Shown here: in pieces, positions 1-5,404 of the stretch
How the letters are laid out: every line of letters starts with the position of its first letter
Numbering within the stretch: position 1 is the stretch's first letter
DNA from: JBDTMC01 sp039934475
GTDB taxonomy: Bacteria; Acidobacteriota; Terriglobia; Bryobacterales; Bryobacteraceae
Assembly: GCA_039934475.1 (NCBI GenBank)
Contig: JBDTMC010000345.1
Location: 1 to 8,532 of the forward strand
Length of the DNA stretch: 8,532 nt
Direction of reading: 5' to 3'
The notes under the pieces: generated by a model
The model's database searches: none
Told to the model about the DNA's origin: nothing
What the model saw: the letters and a program-made list of their open reading frames with translations, nothing else
Position numbers and translations under genes: made by a program

Positions 1-996
1 CGCAATCCCCGAGTTCGGCGCATAATCAAGAACCGTTGTGCCGTCCGCCAAGGCCTCCGAAACCTCGTCGCCGCGTCGCAGCGTAATCGGTACAAGCAGA
101 TCCCCATAAGATTCTCTCAACCAGTCCCGGATCTCACAGTGAAGCCGCACATTTGCATCGAATTGCGACAGGACGAAGTAAACCGGCAACAGGACCCCAC
201 ATTCGGATCGCAACACTTGAAGTCCTTCCAGCATCGTCCCCATCCGGTATGCCGTCCGCATGTCCGGCAGCAATGGGACCAATCCGACGGCGCCTTTCAA
301 AATCCAATGCAAATGCGTCGTACTCACGTCTGGGGAGACATCGACAATAAGCCGTTCGAATTCGCCTTCCAGGGTCTCGGTGGCCTCCTTCAGCCAGTCT
401 TCCGAACTCGACTTGGAACCGGTCACAATATGGAGGTTTGCTCTAGGAGCGCCCGCACCACTGACAATGCTGCGGATGCCGGGCCGCAGCGCACGGACGC
501 CGAAATGCGCTGCCAACAGCGATTGCGGAGCCCCATCGGCCAACAGCACCGGTTCGTCCTGGCCGCTTAATAAACGCCCCAGGGTTGCGGTAATGGTGGT
601 GACTCCGCACCCACCAGAAGATGTAAACAGGGCCAAAGTCGTTTTAGCGATCTTGGATCGCGGCGCTCCCGTCGCGCGCGTCAACGCGTTCAAAGCCCGA
701 AAGCTAGAAGCGCCGGTCGCCCGTGGCTCGGCCGTCCATGTCGCGACGGAAGACCCGCGCTGTGTCGGCGCGTGAGCCCTGACGATTCCCGTGCCAAGTG
801 TTTCCTGGATCGTCTTGTTGAGGTTTAAGAGTTGACCAGAGTCCCCCTCAGGCAGGGGGCGCTCTTCCTTCGCAATGACGACAGGGGTGATGCCGGATGG
901 TACCCGCGGTGGCCGCTCAAACGCCTGATACGCAGTAAACTCGAACTTCGCGTCGCCCGTGAGACGCGCGATATCCTCTGGCAGGCTCGGTTTCAC
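1..996 (-). CDS. bcsQ: BcsQ/YhjQ-like ParA/MinD-family ATPase of cellulose biosynthesis (C-terminus beyond the left edge)
   Basis: I found this gene by translating the minus strand. 332 codons are open from a GTG at 996-994 to base 1, with no stop. Residues 1-112 are an extension of low complexity opening with PEDIARL. The ATPase domain begins near residue 119: LALFTSSGGCGVTTITATLG (121-140) is a degenerate P-loop, LLADGAP (151-157, D154) is the Walker A' strand, and LIVDVSPD (216-223, D219) is the Walker B strand. Further on come PVYFVLSQFDAN and EALADGTTVLDYAP, which match the BcsQ family. Known BcsQ proteins are MinD/ParA-like and support polar assembly or activity of the cellulose synthase complex in the cytoplasm. 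The P-loop lysine is replaced by V132 and the signature lysine by S127; from memory, E. coli BcsQ also lacks the usual lysine (GGVGTTT). GTG is the only plausible in-frame start after the TAG at 1017-1015. Family call fairly sure; orthology to E. coli BcsQ is inferred. The rest of a bcs operon would lie to the left. Confidence 0.82.
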   Translation of the reverse strand, partial: MKPSLPEDIARLTGDAKFEFTAYQAFERPPRVPSGITPVVIAKEERPLPEGDSGQLLNLNKTIQETLGTGIVRAHAPTQRGSSVATWTAEPRATGASSFRALNALTRATGAPRSKIAKTTLALFTSSGGCGVTTITATLGRLLSGQDEPVLLADGAPQSLLAAHFGVRALRPGIRSIVSGAGAPRANLHIVTGSKSSSEDWLKEATETLEGEFERLIVDVSPDVSTTHLHWILKGAVGLVPLLPDMRTAYRMGTMLEGLQVLRSECGVLLPVYFVLSQFDANVRLHCEIRDWLRESYGDLLVPITLRRGDEVSEALADGTTVLDYAPNSGIA

Positions 997-1040
997 GCGA
1001 GTGTCGCCTGGTGCCTACCGAACATCCAGTTTCGTCTCAA
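993..1040 (-). CDS. Possible 15-codon leader ORF coupled to the bcsQ-like gene
   Basis: On the minus strand the best Shine-Dalgarno in the leader, GAGGAGGGGG (GGAGG at 1053-1049), lies 8 bases before a TTG at 1040-1038. That TTG opens a frame reading MRRNWMFGRHQATLA, whose TGA (995-993) overlaps the GTG start of the bcsQ-like gene as GTGA. The bcsQ-like start itself has only a weak AGG ten bases upstream, so termination-reinitiation from this mini-ORF could deliver ribosomes to it. This is inferred from signal placement only. The peptide resembles nothing I know, and the same SD could instead serve a non-canonical ATT start in the bcsQ frame, though that frame closes at the TAG after eight codons. 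Confidence 0.3.
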   Translation of the reverse strand: MRRNWMFGRHQATLA

Positions 1041-1181
1041 TGGTTCCCCCTCCTCGGCCGCCTTTGACGGCAAGCGCGGTATTTATTCCCAGGGGTATTA
1101 CAGGCCGCGCGTAACCTCCGACAGTCACAATGAGCCAGAAGCGTGAGCACGACGTGTGGCGTGTGCCTCTCTATGTGCAAC

Positions 1182-1211
1182 AATATACTTAATATTTCTT
1201 GTAAAAGTCAA
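1182..1211 (-). promoter_or_regulatory. Sigma-70-type promoter for the bcsQ-like gene
   Basis: Read on the minus strand, TTGACT (1211-1206) is followed after 18 bases by TATATT (1187-1182). Each hexamer matches the sigma-70 consensus at five of six positions. The site lies in the only AT-rich patch between the divergent genes. Transcription would start near 1175 and leave a leader of about 180 bases before the GTG at 996. No experimental support is available from sequence. Confidence 0.55.
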
Positions 1212-1225
1212 GCAATAGAAATCGC

Positions 1226-1230
1226 GAGGA
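1226..1230 (+). promoter_or_regulatory. Ribosome binding site of the GH10 gene
   Basis: GAGGA lies 10 bases before the ATG at 1241, a slightly long spacing. It supports that start, which also gives a normal signal peptide. A nearer ATG at 1230 is in another frame and overlaps the site. Confidence 0.5.
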
Positions 1231-1240
1231 TGGGTCAATT

Positions 1241-3625
1241 ATGCGAAAGATCGACACTGTATTCGCTCTATTTTCCGCGATCCCCGTGATGGCGCAGACG
1301 GGCGTTTCCATTCTTCCCGCGGATCCCACCCCTCAATTCCGTCTGCAGGGAATCTCCTCTGACAATTGGACGGTGTACGACATCGCCGGACAGCCGTTTA
1401 CGAGGGTTTGGAGGCTGAAGACTCCCTACCCGGCAACCAGCGGCAATCCCTATGACTTCTTCCTTACGGGGCACGCGCAGCAGGGTATTACGCAAGGTGA
1501 TCTTCTCGTCGCGAATGTCTGGATCCGCAGCATCTCAGCAGCTTACGGAAACGCTTATACCAGATTTGTTGTTCAGGAAGACCAGCCGCCTTACGCAAAA
1601 TCGGCCGAATGGTTCCTCTCAGCAGGATCGGAGTGGAAACAGTTTCAAATTCCATTTCGAGCCATCAAAACAAACTCTGCCGATAGCTATTCCATCCAGC
1701 TATGGATTTCATCCGGTCCGCAGGAGATTGAAATCGCCGGCCTCCAAATTCTCGACTATGGCCCGACTATTCGGGTCAAAGACCTCAGCCTTTCGGGTTA
1801 TCCCTACGAGGGTTTCGCCGCAAAGACATGGCTGCCCGCAGCCGAGGCGAGGATCGAAAAGCTGCGCAAAGGAAATGCCGTAATAGTGATCCGTGACGAC
1901 AACGGACACCCGATACCGAATGCGAGCATCGACATCCACATGAAGTCGCATCAATTCGGCTTCGGAACAGCCGTCGCCTCATCGTTTCTGCTCGGCACCG
2001 ATACCAATTCCGCCACGTACCGCCGCACGCTGCAGGACAACTTCAATCGCGCCACGCCGGAGGACGAATTGAAATGGCCCTCGTGGCTGGCCAGCCCGGA
2101 TCCAGCGCTCAAAAGTCTCGCCTGGCTGAAGGCCAATGGCTTCAAACAGGTGCGGGGCCACAATCTCGTCTGGCCTGGCTGGCAGTATTTGCCCGCCTAC
2201 CTGCTGGGCTTTGCTTCAAACTCCAGTGGTCTCGAGGCCGAAATTGAGAAACACATACACGACGAGACAGCCGCGACGGCGGGACAACTGTCGGAATGGG
2301 ATGTGCTCAACGAGCCGGTTACCAACCAAGATCTTCAGAAAATACTGGGGCAACCCATCATGGCGACGTGGTTTCAAGCCGCCCGTCAAAACGAGCCCGC
2401 TGCCAAATTGTACGTCAATGATTACAACCTTCTCGAAGGCGGCGGCAACGACACGCCGCACCAGGCAGGCCTCGAGACCGTCCTCCAAACGCTCGATGCG
2501 AACGCCGCTGGTCTGCAAGGGGTTGGCCTCCAGGCCCACTTCCAGTGGCAACTCACCGATCCCGCCCGTGTCTACGATGTGATCAGCCGTTTCGCCGCTT
2601 ACAAGAAGGAGATGCAGGTCACGGAACTCGATGTCGACGTCGAGGACCCCGCCCTCCAAGCGCAGTATCTGACAGACTTCCTCACCATTTGCTTCAGTCA
2701 TCCATCAATCAGCGGAACCACCCTTTGGGGCTTCTGGGCAGGGCGACACTTCCGCCCCAACGCAGCCTTGTGGAACCTCGATTGGACTCTCAAGCCCGCC
2801 GCGCAGGCGTGGCGCAATCTTGTGTATTCGAAGTGGTGGACTCAACTTAAGGCGCAAAGCGACACCGACGGCGTCGTTCGATTCCGTGGATTTGGCGGGA
2901 CTTACGAAGCCGTGGCGACGATTAATGGCAAACAGCAGGTGCTCAACTTCACGCTCGCCGCCGGGAAGACCAACTACATCTCTCTGGGAAAGGCTCCTTC
3001 TCCCAAACTCGGAGCTAATGGCATCGTAAATGGAGCCAGCTTCGCAGGCGGAGCGGTCTCACCCGGTGAGATCATCGCTATCTTCGGAAGCGACTTCGGT
3101 GGCTCGGGCGTTGCGGACGATGTCGCGGTTCTGGTTGACGGCAACCCCGTACCCGTGCCCTATTCAGTCGAGGGGCAAGCAGGAGCTGTCCTACCAGCCT
3201 CCATCCGCGGCGTTACTACTATTCAGTTGGAGTATCTAGGCCTTCCCAGCAACGAAGTCTATCTTCCCGTCGCCGACGCCAGCCCCGGGATCTTCACCCA
3301 AAGCGGAGGCACAGGCCGGGCCGTCGTCCTTAATAACACCGGCCAGGTCAACTCCCCGAGCACTCCCGCCGCCCGCGGAGAAACGGTATCCTTTTTCGCC
3401 ACCGGCCTCGGCGTCCCAGACGCGGCCGGCTCTCCAGCCATCCGACCCCGCGTCCTCTTCGGCCAGCAAAGCGGCGAACTCCAATCCGCCGGCTGGATCC
3501 TCCCTGGAGTTTACGAACTCACCGCCCGAATCCCCTCCGGCTCCCCCACCGGCGAAGCCGTCCCTCTAGCCCTCGACAGCGGCAACTTCCAATCCCAACC
3601 CGGCCCGACATTGGCCATTCGTTAG
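1241..3625 (+). CDS. Secreted modular GH10 endo-1,4-beta-xylanase with N-terminal CBM-like and C-terminal TIGR03437 domains
   Basis: A 794-residue protein predicted to hydrolyse internal beta-1,4-xylosidic bonds outside the cytoplasm. Residues 1-18 are a signal peptide ending PVMA|Q. Residues about 25-175 look like a carbohydrate-binding beta-sandwich (CBM4/9-like). A linker strand typical of GH10 proteins (RIEKLRKGNAVIVIRDDNG, 204-222) leads into the GH10 barrel, about 235-530. GH10 landmarks are RGHNLVWPGW (305-314), WDVLNEP with acid/base E358, YVNDYN (391-396), QAHFQW (431-436), VTELD with nucleophile E462, and LWGFWAG (495-501). Both catalytic glutamates are present, so the enzyme should be active with retention of configuration. 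Residues about 540-580 form a small beta-rich module often seen after such barrels. Residues 594-794 are a TIGR03437 domain. The next gene starts 38 bases downstream. Third codon positions favour C, unlike the two following genes. Function is near certain; the exact substrate and the CBM family are inferred. Confidence 0.96.
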   Translation: MRKIDTVFALFSAIPVMAQTGVSILPADPTPQFRLQGISSDNWTVYDIAGQPFTRVWRLKTPYPATSGNPYDFFLTGHAQQGITQGDLLVANVWIRSISAAYGNAYTRFVVQEDQPPYAKSAEWFLSAGSEWKQFQIPFRAIKTNSADSYSIQLWISSGPQEIEIAGLQILDYGPTIRVKDLSLSGYPYEGFAAKTWLPAAEARIEKLRKGNAVIVIRDDNGHPIPNASIDIHMKSHQFGFGTAVASSFLLGTDTNSATYRRTLQDNFNRATPEDELKWPSWLASPDPALKSLAWLKANGFKQVRGHNLVWPGWQYLPAYLLGFASNSSGLEAEIEKHIHDETAATAGQLSEWDVLNEPVTNQDLQKILGQPIMATWFQAARQNEPAAKLYVNDYNLLEGGGNDTPHQAGLETVLQTLDANAAGLQGVGLQAHFQWQLTDPARVYDVISRFAAYKKEMQVTELDVDVEDPALQAQYLTDFLTICFSHPSISGTTLWGFWAGRHFRPNAALWNLDWTLKPAAQAWRNLVYSKWWTQLKAQSDTDGVVRFRGFGGTYEAVATINGKQQVLNFTLAAGKTNYISLGKAPSPKLGANGIVNGASFAGGAVSPGEIIAIFGSDFGGSGVADDVAVLVDGNPVPVPYSVEGQAGAVLPASIRGVTTIQLEYLGLPSNEVYLPVADASPGIFTQSGGTGRAVVLNNTGQVNSPSTPAARGETVSFFATGLGVPDAAGSPAIRPRVLFGQQSGELQSAGWILPGVYELTARIPSGSPTGEAVPLALDSGNFQSQPGPTLAIR
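3020..3622 (+). other. TIGR03437 C-terminal domain within the GH10 protein
   Basis: Residues 594-794 of the xylanase carry the family's order of motifs: GIVNGASF, then SPGEIIAIFGSDFG, VDGNPVPVPYS, SPGIFT, NSPSTPAARGETVSFFATGLG, and the closing SQPGPTLAIR. This domain is known as a C-terminal module on many secreted Solibacter proteins and has no established function; a role in surface attachment or export is only a guess. It is the best taxonomic marker in the window. Confidence 0.88.
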
Positions 3626-3653
3626 CGTCGTCGAACGGTAATCGCGTTATACT

Positions 3654-3657
3654 GAGG
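3654..3657 (+). promoter_or_regulatory. Ribosome binding site of the GH99-like gene
   Basis: GAGG sits 6 bases before the ATG at 3664. A TATACT just upstream (3648-3653) resembles a -10 box, but no -35 partner is visible, so read-through from the xylanase gene is the simpler explanation for expression. Confidence 0.5.
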
Positions 3658-3663
3658 CCGCTT

Positions 3664-5397
3664 ATGAGACGCCATGGTGCCCGGATTGTGTGGGCCCTCC
3701 TTTGCAGCAGTGCGCTAGGGCAGGTGTACTCCTCTAACCCTGGAACCTCGTGGCCCGCGGTGGATGGATTGGGACGGGCTTTGCCCACTGGCGCTGAGGC
3801 GGGGCCGGCCCGGCCTAACAAGTTCGTTGGGATCTTCTATTTCCTTTGGTTCGGACAGCATGACCGCTCCAGCGAGGGTCCGTTTGTGGTGGCCGATATC
3901 CTGGCGAAGTATCCGAATGCTCTGAAGATGCCAGGGAGTCCCCCGTGGGGCCCGGAAGAGAGCCCGCACTATTGGGGCGAGCCCCTGTATGGGTTCTATT
4001 TGAATTCCGATCCCTGGGTCTTGCGGCGACATGCGTGGATGCTGGCCGATGCGGGGATCGACACATTGATCTTCGACGCCACCAACCGGTACACGTACCG
4101 CGAAGAATGCATGAATCTGTGCCGGGAGTTCCGGGAACTACGGAAGCGCGGGGAACATACGCCTCAGATCGTCTTCATGGTGAATACTGACGCCGGGGCC
4201 ACGGCCCAGGACATCTATGAGGACCTCTATAAACCGGGGCTTTATGACGAGTTGTGGTTCCGGTGGCAAGGGAAACCGCTGCTGATTTGCGATCCTGAGA
4301 AGGCCAGCGCGGAAGTGCGCGCATTCTTTACGTTGCGCAGGGCGCATTGGCCGTTCGAGCAAGTGAACACTCACAACGCCTGGCACTGGGAAGCGGCGTA
4401 TCCCCAGGTCTACGGGTTTACGGACGACCCCCGGGCACCCGAGGAAGTGAACGTATCGGTGGCCCAAAATCTGCGACAGGCGGATGGCGTGGTGACCAAT
4501 ATGAGCGATGGAAATGCTCGCGGACGGAGTTTTCATAACGGTTCGACGGACACCCAACCCGGGGCGGTGAACCATGGGTTCAATTTCCAGGAACAGTTTG
4601 GCCGGGCGCTCGCTTTAGATCCCCCGTTTGTGATGGTCACCGGCTGGAATGAATGGATTGCGGGGCGGTTCACCCGACCGGGTAAAGACGTGGTCTTCGT
4701 CGATCAGTTCAGCGAGGAGTACAGCCGGGATATCGAGCCGATGCGCGGCGGCCATCTGGATCACTACTACTATCAGCTGGTTGCCAATGTGCGGCGATTC
4801 AAGGGGATGCCGCAGGAGCGCGCAGCGTGGGGCCCGAAGACCATCGATATCGCGGGGAGTATGGCGCAGTGGCGAGATGTGATGCCGGAATTCCTGGATC
4901 ATACGGGCGAGACGGCTCCTCGTGATTTTGATGGGGTGGCGAAGCTGCATTACACAAACAAAAGCGGGCGCAACGATTTCGAGCTGATGAAGGTCTCGCA
5001 CGATGAGAAGTATCTATACTTTTACGCCCGCACGACGGAGGAGATTACGGCTCCTTCCGGCGAGAACTGGATGACGCTTTTGATTGACACCGGCGGGCAA
5101 GCGAACTGGGAAGGCTACAGTTTTGCAGTGAACCGCTCGGCACCCGGGATCTTGGAGCGAAGTTCCGGCGGCTGGAACTGGGCACGCGCCGCGACGGTTC
5201 CGTATCGTGTTGTGGGCCGGGAGATACATGTGGCTGTGCCGCGCGCTGCCCTAGGTCTGGCGGAGGGCAAGACTCCGCTGGCAGTGAAGTTCAAGTGGGT
5301 AGACAACCTCCAAAAACCGGGCGACATCATGGATTTCTACGTGAGTGGCGATGTGGCGCCCGAAGGCCGCTTTCAATACCGTTATGTGACGAAGTGA
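3664..5397 (+). CDS. Secreted GH99/WbsX-like putative glycoside hydrolase with CBM9-like C-terminal domain
   Basis: A 577-residue protein with a signal peptide (1-20, SSALG|Q). Residues about 52-390 look like a TIM barrel: GIFYFLWFGQH (56-66), WGEPLYGFY (104-112), HAWMLADAGIDTLIFDATN (123-141), PQIVFMVNTDAG (167-178), and MVTGWNEW (324-331). The WNEW motif near the end of the barrel, preceded by hydrophobic strands, recalls GH99 endo-alpha-mannosidase/mannanase and WbsX-like proteins, and a GH71-type relationship is also possible. Candidate catalytic acids are D138, D176 and E330; I cannot assign them. Residues about 420-577 read as a CBM9-like beta-sandwich (DGVAKLHY, DEKYLYFYARTTE, WMTLLIDT, EIHVAVPRAALGL, VKFKWVDN). 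The gene lies 38 bases after the xylanase and 7 bases before the next gene, so co-transcription is likely. It may attack side chains or an associated polysaccharide, but the substrate is unknown. The reading frame is secure; the enzyme class is moderate. Confidence 0.88.
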   Translation: MRRHGARIVWALLCSSALGQVYSSNPGTSWPAVDGLGRALPTGAEAGPARPNKFVGIFYFLWFGQHDRSSEGPFVVADILAKYPNALKMPGSPPWGPEESPHYWGEPLYGFYLNSDPWVLRRHAWMLADAGIDTLIFDATNRYTYREECMNLCREFRELRKRGEHTPQIVFMVNTDAGATAQDIYEDLYKPGLYDELWFRWQGKPLLICDPEKASAEVRAFFTLRRAHWPFEQVNTHNAWHWEAAYPQVYGFTDDPRAPEEVNVSVAQNLRQADGVVTNMSDGNARGRSFHNGSTDTQPGAVNHGFNFQEQFGRALALDPPFVMVTGWNEWIAGRFTRPGKDVVFVDQFSEEYSRDIEPMRGGHLDHYYYQLVANVRRFKGMPQERAAWGPKTIDIAGSMAQWRDVMPEFLDHTGETAPRDFDGVAKLHYTNKSGRNDFELMKVSHDEKYLYFYARTTEEITAPSGENWMTLLIDTGGQANWEGYSFAVNRSAPGILERSSGGWNWARAATVPYRVVGREIHVAVPRAALGLAEGKTPLAVKFKWVDNLQKPGDIMDFYVSGDVAPEGRFQYRYVTK

Positions 5398-5404
5398 ATT
5401 TCTT

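Noticed and set aside
139..1146. Three plus-strand ORFs in the first 1.1 kb (starting at 139, 260 and 832)
   Set aside because: They overlap the minus-strand BcsQ-like frame, which has recognisable ATPase motifs. Their own translations are rich in Arg, Pro and His with no domain, as expected of antisense shadows in GC-rich DNA.
1184..1189. TATACT as a plus-strand -10 box for the xylanase
   Set aside because: No -35-like hexamer lies 16-18 bases upstream, and the same bases are better used by the minus-strand promoter.
2216..2701. Minus-strand ORF of 161 codons inside the xylanase
   Set aside because: It lies opposite the GH10 catalytic region, whose motifs fix the plus-strand frame.
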